Positions 9,608-18,788 of a DNA stretch of 64,000 nt are shown in pieces. Positions within the stretch are counted from its first letter, which is position 1, and every line of letters starts with the position of its first letter. Below the pieces are notes generated by a model. The model saw nothing but the letters and a program-made list of their open reading frames with translations, ran no database searches and was not told where the DNA came from. This DNA comes from Companilactobacillus tucceti DSM 20183 (GTDB lineage: Bacteria; Bacillota; Bacilli; Lactobacillales; Lactobacillaceae). A program made the position numbers and the translations under genes. The stretch lies in NCBI RefSeq assembly GCF_001434665.1, contig NZ_AZDG01000004.1, forward strand, positions 1-64,000. The letters run 5' to 3'.

Positions 9608-10280
9608 CGTTTTGTTTGAGGGAACAAACTTAACACGATTATTACTAGGAATGTGGACAACTTTTAAGATTGCTGCCGTCGCCATTATTATTGGTCTCAT
9701 CATAGGAATAATCTTGGGGATCCTTAGAACCTTCCATAATCCAATTTTAAGATTTGTTCTTAGAATCTATCTTGAATTTTTCAGAATAGTTCCGACGGTC
9801 GTATTACTATTTTTATTCTATTATATATTGCCCAGACAAATGAATCTTCATATGCCTGGTACTCAAGTGGCGATGCTCGTTTTCTCTTTATGGGTAGCTG
9901 CTGAAATGAGTGACATCGTTAGAGGCGCTTTGATATCCGTTCCAATACATCAAAAAGAATCAGGATTAGCAATTGGTTTGAATAAATTTCAACTTTATCG
10001 CTATGTTCTAGTTCCTCAAGCGGTTCAACTTGAATTGCCTGCTACGATCAACTTAATAACTCGTGTCATCAAAACAACTTCACTATTAATGCTAATAAGT
10101 GTTATGGATGTTGTAAATATCGGACAACAAATAGTTGAAGCAAATAATCAAAAATATCCCACCGGAGTCTTTTGGATCTACGGATTAATATTTTTACTAT
10201 ATTTCTTGATCGACTACCCACTATCTTGGTGGGCGGGACGCTTAGAGAAGAAGAGATTGGAGCAAACAAATGGCGAATGA
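9588..10280 (+). CDS. Amino acid ABC transporter permease (2)
   Basis: A 230-aa second permease of the same importer, related to the first. It carries IYLEFFRIVPTVVLLFLFYY and the coupling segment ESGLAIGLNKFQLYRYVLVPQAV. I place the start at ATG 9588 because AAAGGAGG lies seven bases upstream; the longer reading frame from 9570 has no site. The start is inside the 3' end of the upstream permease, suggesting translational coupling. The stop overlaps the start of the ATPase gene. Confidence 0.88.
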   Translation: MAHSGINVLFEGTNLTRLLLGMWTTFKIAAVAIIIGLIIGIILGILRTFHNPILRFVLRIYLEFFRIVPTVVLLFLFYYILPRQMNLHMPGTQVAMLVFSLWVAAEMSDIVRGALISVPIHQKESGLAIGLNKFQLYRYVLVPQAVQLELPATINLITRVIKTTSLLMLISVMDVVNIGQQIVEANNQKYPTGVFWIYGLIFLLYFLIDYPLSWWAGRLEKKRLEQTNGE

Positions 10281-11010
10281 AGTTTTAAAAGTTGAACATT
10301 TGGATAAGTATTATCAGAAGAAACATGTTTTGCACGACATCAACTTCACTATTTCTAAAGGCGAAGTTATCACATTACTTGGACCTTCAGGATCTGGTAA
10401 AAGTACCTTGATAAGATGTTTAAACGGTCTTGAAGACTTTAGAAATGGTGAAATAACTTTTGAGGGTAAAAAAGTTATTCCTAATGAAAAAAATTGGCAA
10501 CAGTTAAGACAAAAAATCGGAATGGTTTTTCAAAGTTATGACCTCTTCCCTAATCTAACTGTTTTAGAAAATATTTTATTGGGACCTACTAAAGTACAAA
10601 AGAGAAATGTTGATGAAGTAAAACAAGAAGTTGATAAACTTTTGCAGAAGGTAGATCTACTGGATTATAAAGATGCCTATCCTAGACAACTATCTGGTGG
10701 TCAAAAACAAAGAATTGCTATCATTAGAGCATTGGCACTTCATCCTGAATTCATGCTTTTTGATGAAGTTACAGCTTCACTAGATCCCGAAATGGTTCGC
10801 GGGGTCTTAAATATTATTCAAGATTTAGCAGACGAAGACAATATGACAATGATCATTGTCACACACGAAATGAACTTTGCACAACAGATAGCTGATAGAG
10901 TCTTATTTTTAAAGGATGGGAACATTTTAGAAGATACATCGGGTAAAGAATTTTTTAAAAATCCAAAAACTGATCAAGCACAGGAATTTTTACAAAGTAT
11001 GAATTTTTAA
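10270..11010 (+). CDS. Amino acid ABC transporter ATP-binding protein
   Basis: A 246-aa GlnQ-type ATPase that energises the two upstream permeases. Walker A GPSGSGKST (about 38-46), the Q-loop in VFQSYDLFPNLTV, signature LSGGQKQR (about 141-148), Walker B FMLFDEVTASLDP and the H-loop VTHEM are all present. The Walker B glutamate is kept but the usual DEPTSALD reads DEVTASLD. It overlaps the upstream permease by 11 bases and ends just before the binding protein ribosome binding site. Confidence 0.93.
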   Translation: MANEVLKVEHLDKYYQKKHVLHDINFTISKGEVITLLGPSGSGKSTLIRCLNGLEDFRNGEITFEGKKVIPNEKNWQQLRQKIGMVFQSYDLFPNLTVLENILLGPTKVQKRNVDEVKQEVDKLLQKVDLLDYKDAYPRQLSGGQKQRIAIIRALALHPEFMLFDEVTASLDPEMVRGVLNIIQDLADEDNMTMIIVTHEMNFAQQIADRVLFLKDGNILEDTSGKEFFKNPKTDQAQEFLQSMNF

Positions 11011-11025
11011 TTGGGGGAAAATATT

Positions 11026-11874
11026 ATGAAGCACAAGTTATTAGTTAAGTTAGTCGCACTAGTAGGAATAATTGCCAGTATTACTTTGGTTTTAGCTGGT
11101 TGTGGTTCATCATCTAGTTCTGAAAGTAATAATCCTAGTAGTGTTGAAAAGATTCAAAAACGTGGTACTATTCGAGTTGCTGTCTTTGGAGATTTGCCAC
11201 CTTACGGCTGGGTAAATAAAGATGGTAAACGTGTTGGTTATGATATTACTTTGGCAAGAAAGATTGCTAAGGATTTAAATGTTAAACTTAAGTTTGTTCA
11301 AGTAAATGCCAATAACCGTGTTGACGCATTGAACTCTAATAAAGTAGATATTGTTTTAGCAAACTTCACCGTTACACCTGAAAGAAAAGATGTTGTTGAT
11401 TTTGCTAAAGCATATATGAAGGTCTCTGTTGGTGTTGTTTCACCAAAAGATTCTCCAATTACTAAAGTCAGTCAATTAAATGGTAAGAACTTAATTGTTA
11501 CTAAAGGTACTACTGCTGAAAATTACTTCACATCTAAGCAAAAGAGCGTTGACTTATTGAAGTTTGATTCTAAAACACAACAATTTAATGCTCTAAAGAA
11601 TAATCGTGGAGTGGCCTTAGCCGATGACAATTCCTATTTATACGCCTGGGTAAAAGATAATCCTACCTATACTGTAGGAATCAAAAATATTGGACCTAAT
11701 CAATACATCTCACCTGCTGTTAAAAAAGGTAACAAGTCATTATTGAATTGGACTAATAAAGAGATAAAGAAATTGAACAAGCAAGGCTTTTTCACTGATG
11801 ATTACAATAGCCAGTTGAAACCATATTTTGGCGATGAAGTCAAACCATCAGACATCATTTTGCCACAAAAGTAA
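11026..11874 (+). CDS. Amino acid ABC transporter binding lipoprotein (1)
   Basis: A 282-aa solute-binding protein of family 3. It has a lipoprotein signal peptide with lipobox LAGC (Cys about 27), then a Ser-rich linker and a periplasmic-binding-type domain starting KRGTIRVAVFGDLPPYGWVN. The start is ATG 11026, with GGGGGAAA seven bases upstream; the in-frame TTG at 11011 is not needed. It completes the first ABC module. Its ligand is not readable from sequence; the Cys leader upstream points to a sulfur amino acid. Confidence 0.88.
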   Translation: MKHKLLVKLVALVGIIASITLVLAGCGSSSSSESNNPSSVEKIQKRGTIRVAVFGDLPPYGWVNKDGKRVGYDITLARKIAKDLNVKLKFVQVNANNRVDALNSNKVDIVLANFTVTPERKDVVDFAKAYMKVSVGVVSPKDSPITKVSQLNGKNLIVTKGTTAENYFTSKQKSVDLLKFDSKTQQFNALKNNRGVALADDNSYLYAWVKDNPTYTVGIKNIGPNQYISPAVKKGNKSLLNWTNKEIKKLNKQGFFTDDYNSQLKPYFGDEVKPSDIILPQK

Positions 11875-11961
11875 AATTAAAAAGACATATCTTTTCAAAC
11901 ATGTTGTTATTTGTGAGAAAATAGAAAATGGAAAATTTTTATAATTGGGAGATTATTTAAT

Positions 11962-12750
11962 ATGAAGAAAAGAATTGCGTTAATAATAGCTGCTGCATTT
12001 GCTTTCATCTTGGTATTAAGCGGATGCTCTAGCAACAGTGCCGAAAATGACACTAAGACAAAGGGAACTTTAACTGTTGGTCTTGAGGGGACTTTCGCAC
12101 CATATTCATATCGTGAACATGGCAAGTTGACAGGATTTGAAGTTGAATTAGCAAGAGATGTTGCTAAAGAACTAGATTTGAAAGTTAAATTCGTACCAAC
12201 AAAATGGGACTCACTTATTGCTGGACTAAACTCAAAGACATTTGATGTTGTCTTCAATAACGTGGCTATCAATCCTTCACGTAAGAAACAATACATTTTC
12301 TCAACACCATACATCTACTCAAAATCAGTTATCGTAACTAAGAAAGATAATACTGAAATCAAGTCGATCGATGATGTTAAGGGTAAGAAGTTAGGTGAAG
12401 GTACTGGTACTGATAACTACAATAAGGCTAAGAAATTTGATGCCGATGTTGTTCCATCATCAGATTACCAAACAACACTATCAATGATTGATCAAGGTCG
12501 TATTGCAGGTACTATCAATTCTAAAGAATCGTTCTTGACATGGAAGAAAGACGGTCACCAAAATACTGACTTACACTATATCGAAATTCCATCAAGCAAG
12601 ATCGAAACATCTAAAATTGCACCTATCTACAATAAGAACTCAAAACACTTACGTGACAGAGTTAATAAGGCACTTAAGAAGCTTGAAAAAGATGGTACAT
12701 TAACTAAGTTATCTAAGAAATACTTTACAGATGACATTACTAAAAAATAA
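11962..12750 (+). CDS. Amino acid ABC transporter binding lipoprotein (2), TcyA-like
   Basis: A 262-aa family 3 solute-binding lipoprotein with lipobox LSGC (Cys about 22). The mature domain starts GTLTVGLEGTFAPYSYRE and contains FEVELARDVAKEL and DVVFNNVAINPSRK, a pattern I associate with cystine-binding TcyA/YckK proteins. GGGAG lies upstream of the ATG. It heads the second ABC module (binding protein, permease, ATPase), 87 bases after the first module. A short AAAAGA/TCTTTT hairpin lies between the modules. Confidence 0.85.
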   Translation: MKKRIALIIAAAFAFILVLSGCSSNSAENDTKTKGTLTVGLEGTFAPYSYREHGKLTGFEVELARDVAKELDLKVKFVPTKWDSLIAGLNSKTFDVVFNNVAINPSRKKQYIFSTPYIYSKSVIVTKKDNTEIKSIDDVKGKKLGEGTGTDNYNKAKKFDADVVPSSDYQTTLSMIDQGRIAGTINSKESFLTWKKDGHQNTDLHYIEIPSSKIETSKIAPIYNKNSKHLRDRVNKALKKLEKDGTLTKLSKKYFTDDITKK

Positions 12751-12787
12751 TTTCTAATTTAAGTCAGCGAGAGGGGTTTGCTATTCC

Positions 12788-13483
12788 ATGTGGGATATTA
12801 TCATAACGTCGCTTCCGGAAATGGTTGGAGCTATGCTTCAATTTACTATTCCTTTAGCCGTAATATCGTTTATTCTAGGATTGATCCTAGCAGTTTTAAC
12901 AGCACTAATTAAATTTATTGAACCTAGTGAGAATAAGGCTATTCGTTATCCTTACCTATTATTACGAGGTATTGCCAATTTTTATGTCTGGCTATTTCGT
13001 TCAACGCCTTTACTAGTTCAATTGTTCATCATATTCTTTGGATTACCAAGTATTGGTGTTCAGTTACCAGCTTTCACAGCTGCTGTAATTGGATTCTCAT
13101 TAAATACCGGGGCATATGCATCTGAAACCATTCGTTCTGCACTCTTATCTGTACCACAGGATCAATGGGATGCAGCATATACACTGAATTTTTCAACTAG
13201 ACAGACACTGATGAAAATCGTCTTGCCACAAGCGGTAAGAATCGCCTTACCTCCACTATCCAATTCATTTATTGGTTTAGTTAAGGATACATCTTTGGCC
13301 AGTTCGATCACTATTTTGGAAATGTTCCAAGTTAGTCAACAAATCACAGCAAAGAATTATCAACCACTATTGATGTATACACTAGCTGCTGCTTTATACG
13401 CAATTGTCTGCTCGTTGCTTAGTTGGCTACAACATTACTTAGAACACAGAACTTCTAAATATGTGAAAGGGAGTGAAGCATAA
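12788..13483 (+). CDS. Amino acid ABC transporter permease, TcyB-like
   Basis: A 231-aa permease of the polar amino acid family. It has about five membrane segments, WLFRSTPLLVQLFIIFF near residue 70-85, and the coupling region SVPQDQWDAAYTLNFSTRQTLMKIVLPQAV. GAGAGGGG precedes the start. The stop codon overlaps the ATG of the ATPase gene (TAATG), implying translational coupling. It belongs to the second module; cystine is the likeliest substrate, by resemblance only. Confidence 0.87.
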   Translation: MWDIIITSLPEMVGAMLQFTIPLAVISFILGLILAVLTALIKFIEPSENKAIRYPYLLLRGIANFYVWLFRSTPLLVQLFIIFFGLPSIGVQLPAFTAAVIGFSLNTGAYASETIRSALLSVPQDQWDAAYTLNFSTRQTLMKIVLPQAVRIALPPLSNSFIGLVKDTSLASSITILEMFQVSQQITAKNYQPLLMYTLAAALYAIVCSLLSWLQHYLEHRTSKYVKGSEA

Positions 13484-14229
13484 TGATTTCAATGAAAAAT
13501 ATTATTAAGAAATATGACGGCAAAACCGTTTTGAATGATATTAGCGTTGACTTCCCTAGTGGTAAAACTTCAGTTATTCTTGGACCTTCAGGTTCTGGTA
13601 AATCTACATTGTTGCGTTCATTAGACCTACTAGTCAGACCTGAAAGTGGATCAGTTAGTTTTCCTGATTTATCAGTTAACTACGCTGAACCAATTTCTAA
13701 AAAAGATAGTTTTAGTTTAAGAAGAAAGACTAGTATGGTCTTTCAAAATTGGAATCTTTTCCCTAACCTAACAGTTTTAGATAACATTACAGCTGCTCCA
13801 ATAACTGTTTTAAAAACTTCTAAGGCAGATGCTGAAAAAGAAGCTAGATCTTTATTAAGACAAGTTGGATTAGAAGGATTAGAAAAACGCTATCCTAGCC
13901 AATTATCTGGTGGACAACAACAACGTATTTCAATTTGCCGCGCCTTAGCTATCAATCCAGAATATATTCTACTTGATGAGCCAACAAGTGCCCTTGACCC
14001 TGAACTTGAAACACAAGTTTTAAAAATTCTTGAGAAACTTGCTAATGAAGGACAATCAATGATCATTGTTACTCACAATATGGAATTTGCTCGTTTAGTT
14101 GCTGATAAAATTGTTTTTATTGAAGATGGTAATAAAGTATTTGACGGAGAAACAAAAGATTTCTTTGAAAATCCCACACCTAGAATTAAGGACTTCCTAT
14201 CAGGAATATCACTTGAAGCTGAAAATTAG
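13483..14229 (+). CDS. Amino acid ABC transporter ATP-binding protein, TcyC-like
   Basis: A 248-aa GlnQ/TcyC-type ATPase. Walker A GPSGSGKST (about 34-42), signature LSGGQQQR (about 142-149), Walker B YILLDEPTSALDP and VTHNM are intact. It ends the second module and is followed after eight bases by a strong terminator, closing a locus that begins with the Cys leader at 8760. Confidence 0.93.
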   Translation: MISMKNIIKKYDGKTVLNDISVDFPSGKTSVILGPSGSGKSTLLRSLDLLVRPESGSVSFPDLSVNYAEPISKKDSFSLRRKTSMVFQNWNLFPNLTVLDNITAAPITVLKTSKADAEKEARSLLRQVGLEGLEKRYPSQLSGGQQQRISICRALAINPEYILLDEPTSALDPELETQVLKILEKLANEGQSMIIVTHNMEFARLVADKIVFIEDGNKVFDGETKDFFENPTPRIKDFLSGISLEAEN

Positions 14230-14236
14230 AAATTGG

Positions 14237-14265
14237 GGTCGTGACATAAGTTACGACCTTTTTTT
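14237..14265 (+). terminator. Terminator of the ABC transporter locus
   Basis: A nine-bp stem, GGTCGTGAC (14237-14245) and GTTACGACC (14250-14258), with loop ATAA, is followed by seven T residues. The core TGACATAAGTTA resembles the hairpins beside other F3 copies at 20300 and 30088 and the aldolase terminator at 52087. Confidence 0.85.
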
Positions 14266-14266
14266 G

Positions 14267-14404
14267 TTTCTAAATTTTTATAGACTAAACGTGTGCCAAA
14301 AGACTGCAACCTCCACATAGCTACGAACCACAAATGATTGATAGTGCCAATCATTCGCGTCTCTAGGCTATGCTCCGGTGGCAAATCGTCTTTTGTCACA
14401 CTCT
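14267..14404 (-). repeat. F3 structured 3' repeat, copy 1
   Basis: A roughly 138-base element read on the reverse strand from AGAGTGTGAC at 14404. The outer stem pairs the GTGTG-CAAAAGAC and GTCTTTTG-CACAC segments. The middle stem pairs CCACATAG with CTATG..GGTGG. The inner hairpin is AAATGATTG/CAATCATTC. Where other copies have AAAAGGC/GCCTTTT, this copy has AAAAGAC/GTCTTTT, a compensatory change. It lies downstream of and in sense with the DUF402 gene, beyond that gene's terminator. Confidence 0.75.
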
Positions 14405-14414
14405 ATAGAAAATA

Positions 14415-14442
14415 AAAAAGACCGCGTAAGCGGTCTTTTTTT
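14415..14442. terminator. Bidirectional terminator after the DUF402 gene
   Basis: The stem GACCGC-GTAA-GCGGTC (14420-14435) is flanked by an A-run on the left and seven T residues on the right. It can act in both directions and lies 16 bases from the stop of the reverse-strand gene at 14458. Confidence 0.8.
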
Positions 14443-14457
14443 GTATATCGAGCAATC

Positions 14458-14991
14458 CTAATGGTGCGACAATTCTTTATATCGTTGCATCCATAGATCA
14501 ACATAAGCCTGTGAGAACGGCCCTTTTCCTTTATCGATCCAATCAATTAAAACGTCAACGTTGCGATGTAAGATCGTATCTATTTCTGGCGGATAGTTCC
14601 ACATTTTACTGTGTGCTGCATATTCATCTACATCAAGTAGACGCTTCTCTCCGTCAGGAAAGACTTTGACATCTAAATCATAATCAATATATTTGATGGC
14701 CTCTTTGTCTAAAGCAAATGGTGTCGCTAAATTGCAATAATAAGAAACCCCACTCTCACGAATCATAGCTATTATATTGAACCAGTAGTGCTTGTGAAAA
14801 TAAACCAGTGCTGGTTCTCTTGTAACCCAACGGCGACCGTCAGATTCAGTAACAAGAGTGTTCTCATTACAACCAATAATTTCGTTTTCACTTGTCTTTA
14901 ACACCATTGTTTCACGCCAAGTACGATGTAAATGACCATCATGCTTATAACTCTGGATTGCTACGTAATCTCCTTCTTTCGGGATCTGCAT
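14458..14991 (-). CDS. DUF402 nucleoside tri-/diphosphatase-like protein
   Basis: A 177-aa protein of the DUF402 family (B. subtilis YgaC, S. aureus SA1684 type). Characterised members hydrolyse nucleoside tri- and diphosphates. Family landmarks visible are [17 protein letters not shown] at the N-terminus, [21 protein letters not shown] and [14 protein letters not shown], with clustered acidic residues that likely bind metal. Length fits (about 175 aa). The start is ATG 14991 with a weak GGG-rich site. It is transcribed alone and divergent from nothing close. Confidence 0.8.
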   Translation of the reverse strand: MQIPKEGDYVAIQSYKHDGHLHRTWRETMVLKTSENEIIGCNENTLVTESDGRRWVTREPALVYFHKHYWFNIIAMIRESGVSYYCNLATPFALDKEAIKYIDYDLDVKVFPDGEKRLLDVDEYAAHSKMWNYPPEIDTILHRNVDVLIDWIDKGKGPFSQAYVDLWMQRYKELSHH

Positions 14992-15074
14992 AAATTACCC
15001 AGCTTTCCAATTCTTGTTCACGAAAAATTATAACAGAGCTGTGAAACAAATAAAAGCTATTATAGTCTTAATTG

Positions 15075-15851
15075 TTAATCGTTTTCATTCTCATTCAAAA
15101 CTTGCTTGATATCATCATAGCGATAGCCTTTACCCATTAGATATGTTATTAGTTTTGATTGATTATCATATCTTCGACTAACTTTGCCAACCATCTTACG
15201 AAGATTATCTAGTTCGGTATCGTCATCTTTTTCTAAATCCAAATTACTAATGGCCTCGTTAATAACATCCCCACTATATCCCTTTTGATAAAGACTCTGT
15301 TTTATCTTGGTCATTTGCTGCTGAAATGAAGCACGACGTTGTTTTCTAGCTTGTTTCTCAGCAAAATTTGTCGCATTTTCAATTAATCTATCCTCGTCAA
15401 TTTGATCCATTTTATCTTGAATGATCAAACTAGGGACACCTTTTTGAATCATTTTTTGTTCAATGATTTTAGGACCGTTAACTGTAGTATTAAGTTGAGT
15501 ATTGATAAAACTATTTGCATAGGATTCATCGTCCAAATAATTTAGATCCATCAATTTCTTTAATACAGCATCAATTGTTGGATAGTCATATTCTTTTTTA
15601 AAAAGGTAATCTTTCATTTCCTTTTTAGTTCGCAGCTGATAACTTAAATAGTTTGCGGCATCCCCATAAGCTTTATTTATATTCTCTCGATTTTTAATTT
15701 CTTTGATCTGAACATCTGTAAGCTCTTCATCTTTCATTAATCTAAAATCGACTAATGTCGCTTCTGACACTGGAAAAGCATATTCCCCATCAAGAAAAAT
15801 ATTATATCTGCCTTTTCTTTTTTGTGCTTGGACCTTCGTTACTTTTGCCAA
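15075..15851 (-). CDS. recX: Regulatory protein RecX
   Basis: A 258-aa RecX homologue, which modulates RecA filaments. Helical three-helix repeats are visible: YLSYQLRTKKEMKDYLFKKEY, LDDESYANSFINTQ and QKMIQKGVPSLIIQDKM. I place the start at TTG 15851 (MAKVTKVQAQKRKGRYNIFL), with GAGG eight bases upstream. The open frame continues to 16073, but that part overlaps the divergent methyltransferase gene antisense and does not resemble RecX. The 64-base gap to rlmD holds divergent promoters. Confidence 0.87.
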   Translation of the reverse strand: MAKVTKVQAQKRKGRYNIFLDGEYAFPVSEATLVDFRLMKDEELTDVQIKEIKNRENINKAYGDAANYLSYQLRTKKEMKDYLFKKEYDYPTIDAVLKKLMDLNYLDDESYANSFINTQLNTTVNGPKIIEQKMIQKGVPSLIIQDKMDQIDEDRLIENATNFAEKQARKQRRASFQQQMTKIKQSLYQKGYSGDVINEAISNLDLEKDDDTELDNLRKMVGKVSRRYDNQSKLITYLMGKGYRYDDIKQVLNENEND

Positions 15852-15915
15852 TATACTTACCTCACATGTTATACTCAAGTGTAAGTTTAACGTAGATTTT
15901 AAAAAAGGAAAAATA

Positions 15916-17295
15916 ATGAATACAAATATAACAAGTGAATTAAAAATTGGGGACCGTTTTCCCCTAACAATTAAACGTATTGGAATTAACGGTGAAGGTA
16001 TCGGGTTCTTTAAACACGTAATCGTTTTCGTTCCAAAGGCTGTGCCTGAAGATGTTATTGTCTGTGAAATCATTGATCTTCATGACAATTTTATCAACGG
16101 TAAAATTCATAAAATAAGAACTGCCAGTCCATATCGTAATCCAGATGTACCAGAATTAGCTAGTGAAGTCGGCGGATTAGAATTCGCTCATATCAAATAT
16201 GAAGACCAATTAAAATTCAAGGCTGATATTTTACGTGAATCACTGGAAAAATATAAACCATACGCATATCAAAATTATCGTATAAAATCAACGGTTCCTT
16301 CTGTTCAACAAGAAAAATATCGTAATAAAGCTCAATTTCCAATTCAAGAAGTAAACGGTAAAATTCTTTGTGGATTATATAAAAATGGAACTCAAGATTT
16401 GGTTGATCTAACACAAATGCCTACACAAATGGACTTAACAATGTCTGCCATGCGTAAGATAGTTCAAATCATTAAAGATTTAGAGATTCCTGTTTTCAAT
16501 CCCGAAAAGAAATCTGGAATTCTACGTATGATCGTCATTCGTGAATCAGTTGAATTTAATAAATTACAAGTTACATTCATCACTCGTTCACAAAAGTTCC
16601 TAAAAGAAAGACAAATCATTGAAAAAATTCAAGAAGAGATTCCTGAAGTTAGTTCAATTTCACAAAATATCAATCCCGACGATAAAGGTAGCGTTTGGGG
16701 GGATGAAACTAAATTGATCTGGGGAGATCAATATTTACAAGAAGACATCAACGGTTATGTATTTAATCTGTCCCCTCGTGCCTTTTTACAATTAAACTCA
16801 CTTCAAACTGACAAATTATATGACCTAGCGACTGAAGCTCTTCATCCTGAAGCAAATGATATTTTATTAGATGCCTATTGTGGTGTTGGTACGATTGGAA
16901 TTACTTTAGCCGATAGAGTTGAACACGTTTATGGAATTGAGATCATTCCTGAAGCTATTGAAGATGCTAAAAAGAACGCAGAATTAAACGGAATTGAGAA
17001 TACTGATTATTATGTTGGTTCGGTAGATCAAGTTTATCCACAATTATTAACTGACAATGTTCACCCTAATGCCGTTATCGTTGATCCTCCACGTGTTGGA
17101 CTTGATGGCAAGTTAATTGATACACTTCTTCGTCATCGTCCTGAAAAGCTTGTCTATGTCTCATGTAATCCATCAACTTTGGCAAAAGACTTAACTAGAT
17201 TAACAAGTAAATACCGTGTGGATTATCTTCAACCTGTCGATATGTTCCCACAAACTCCACATGTTGAAACTGTTGTTAAATTATCTAGAAGATAA
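15916..17295 (+). CDS. rlmD: 23S rRNA (uracil-C5)-methyltransferase, RlmD/RumA type
   Basis: A 459-aa SAM-dependent RNA methyltransferase. It has an N-terminal TRAM domain (about 8-68), a central RNA-binding region and a C-terminal Rossmann methyltransferase domain with DAYCGVGTIGITLA (about 319-332), IVDPPRVGLDG and the catalytic loop YVSCNPSTLAKDL (nucleophile Cys about 418). These are the family signatures of RlmC, RlmD and TrmA, and the exact uridine cannot be assigned. A simple intrinsic terminator follows. Confidence 0.9.
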   Translation: MNTNITSELKIGDRFPLTIKRIGINGEGIGFFKHVIVFVPKAVPEDVIVCEIIDLHDNFINGKIHKIRTASPYRNPDVPELASEVGGLEFAHIKYEDQLKFKADILRESLEKYKPYAYQNYRIKSTVPSVQQEKYRNKAQFPIQEVNGKILCGLYKNGTQDLVDLTQMPTQMDLTMSAMRKIVQIIKDLEIPVFNPEKKSGILRMIVIRESVEFNKLQVTFITRSQKFLKERQIIEKIQEEIPEVSSISQNINPDDKGSVWGDETKLIWGDQYLQEDINGYVFNLSPRAFLQLNSLQTDKLYDLATEALHPEANDILLDAYCGVGTIGITLADRVEHVYGIEIIPEAIEDAKKNAELNGIENTDYYVGSVDQVYPQLLTDNVHPNAVIVDPPRVGLDGKLIDTLLRHRPEKLVYVSCNPSTLAKDLTRLTSKYRVDYLQPVDMFPQTPHVETVVKLSRR

Positions 17296-17311
17296 CATTT
17301 TTCATTTGATC

Positions 17312-17354
17312 AAAAAGAGCTAGTAATCCGAATTTTGGGTTACTAGCTCTTTTG
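17312..17354 (+). terminator. Terminator of rlmD
   Basis: A long stem, AAAGAGCTAGTAA paired with TTACTAGCTCTTT, with a loop of about 11 bases, is followed by TTTTG. It lies 17 bases after the rlmD stop. Confidence 0.8.
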
Positions 17355-17367
17355 TTTAGCGCTTACA
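17354..17367. promoter_or_regulatory. cre-like box upstream of the aldo/keto reductase
   Basis: GTTTAGCGCTTACA matches the CcpA catabolite-responsive element pattern in reverse (TGTAAGCGCTAAAC). It is 44 bases upstream of the start of the next gene and overlaps a plausible TTGTTT/TATATT promoter. Glucose repression of the reductase is inferred. Confidence 0.5.
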
Positions 17368-17410
17368 AAGATTAATATATATTTATCTAATAAAAAAGGG
17401 GCATATTATT

Positions 17411-18343
17411 ATGGATAAAAATTTACCTGCTGTAGCACTTGGAACCTGGGCTTGGGGTGCAGAAAAAACTTTTGGTGATAATCTTAATGCAGAAAAATTA
17501 AAACCAGTTGTTGATGAAGCTATGAAAATGGGGCTAAATCTTTGGGATACCGCCGCAGTTTATGGAATGGGCATTTCTGAAACGGTCGTAGGTGAACTTT
17601 TAGAAAAATATGATCGTAACGACTACTATTTATCAACCAAATTTAGTCCACAAATTGCCAGTGAACATGAAAATGCCATGGAAGAAATGTTAAATGGAAG
17701 TTTGAAACGTTTAAAGACTGATCACGTCGATATTTATTGGATCCATCGTCCATCTGATGTTGAAAAATGGACTAAACAGCTTATTCCTCTTGTTAAATCG
17801 GGAAAAATTAAAAACGTAGGTGTCTCAAATCATAATCTAGCCGAAATAAAACAAGCTGAAAAAATTTTGAACGATGCTGGCATTAAATTAGCTGCCGTTC
17901 AAAATCACTTTAGCTTACTCTATCGTTCATCTGAAAAAGCCGGCATTATCGACTACTGCAATAAAAATGACATTACTTTTTACTCATATATGGTGCTTGA
18001 ACAAGGTGCACTTAACGGACAATATAACGTAAATAATCCTCTACCAAGTGGATCTGAACGTGCCGAAAAGTATAATCAAATGCTTCCCGAATTAGAAAAT
18101 TTAACTGCTAGAATGTCTGAAATCGGTAAAAAATACAACGCCAATACCGCGCAAATTGCTGAAGCATGGGCTATTAATAAAAATACTACTCCCATCATTG
18201 GTTTAACTAAGGAAAAATATCTTAAACCGACAAAAGATATGATAAATATCAAATTAACTGATGATGAAATAGAGCAATTAGAAAGCCTAGCCGCTAAAAC
18301 TAATGTAGAGACTAAAGGATTTTGGGAACACGCAATGATTTAA
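17411..18343 (+). CDS. Aldo/keto reductase
   Basis: A 310-aa NADPH-dependent TIM-barrel oxidoreductase. Catalytic tetrad positions are readable: Asp in DTAAVYG (about 45), Tyr of AVYG (about 50), Lys in LSTKFSP (about 76) and His in YWIHRPS (about 107). The substrate is not predictable. AAAAAGGGGC precedes the ATG. The gene converges with the MarR gene and the two stop codons overlap in a shared TTAA. Confidence 0.88.
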   Translation: MDKNLPAVALGTWAWGAEKTFGDNLNAEKLKPVVDEAMKMGLNLWDTAAVYGMGISETVVGELLEKYDRNDYYLSTKFSPQIASEHENAMEEMLNGSLKRLKTDHVDIYWIHRPSDVEKWTKQLIPLVKSGKIKNVGVSNHNLAEIKQAEKILNDAGIKLAAVQNHFSLLYRSSEKAGIIDYCNKNDITFYSYMVLEQGALNGQYNVNNPLPSGSERAEKYNQMLPELENLTARMSEIGKKYNANTAQIAEAWAINKNTTPIIGLTKEKYLKPTKDMINIKLTDDEIEQLESLAAKTNVETKGFWEHAMI

Positions 18344-18768
18344 TCCAAATTAACCTTTTGGCGAATGAAATCCATTGCTGAAATAACTTGTTCCATTTCT
18401 TGTTCTGATAATTTTGAAAAGAGCTGATCAATTTGTTGGTCGGCTCTTTTTTTTATGATTTCTAAAGTACTGCGACCTAATTCAGTTAAACCAAGCAATT
18501 TAGAACGCTTATCTAAATCATCTACAGTTTGTTCGATATAGCCTCTTCTTTCCAAACTCTTTAAAACTCGGCTCAAATATCCTTTATCTATATCTAAAAA
18601 GGAAACTAAATCGTTAGCAGTTTGAAGTTTATTTTCATATATCTCTAGCAATAGCCGTGACTCCAAAACAGTCAATCCTGTTCCCAGATGATATTTATTA
18701 GTAAGTTGGAGTGTTCGAGTATAAAAGCGATTAAATTTTCTTACTTCATAAATTTTATCTGCATCCAT
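18340..18768 (-). CDS. MarR family regulator
   Basis: A 142-aa winged-helix regulator. The recognition region reads TANDLVSFLDIDKGYLSRVLKSLERRGYIEQ (about 55-85), followed by the beta-wing DDLDKRSKLLGLTELG. The start is ATG 18768, with AGGAG nine bases upstream. It is divergent from an MFS drug exporter, and the 92-base gap carries a symmetrical operator/promoter arrangement. It most likely represses that exporter and itself. Confidence 0.87.
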   Translation of the reverse strand: MDADKIYEVRKFNRFYTRTLQLTNKYHLGTGLTVLESRLLLEIYENKLQTANDLVSFLDIDKGYLSRVLKSLERRGYIEQTVDDLDKRSKLLGLTELGRSTLEIIKKRADQQIDQLFSKLSEQEMEQVISAMDFIRQKVNLD

Positions 18769-18788
18769 CAAATTATGCTCCTATATTA

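Noticed and set aside
11907-12314. 135-codon reverse-strand frame
   Set aside because: It lies antisense to the second binding-protein lipoprotein gene, which has a clear signal peptide, site and domain.
15852-16073. N-terminal extension of recX
   Set aside because: It overlaps rlmD antisense, does not resemble RecX, and the TTG at 15851 has a proper ribosome binding site.
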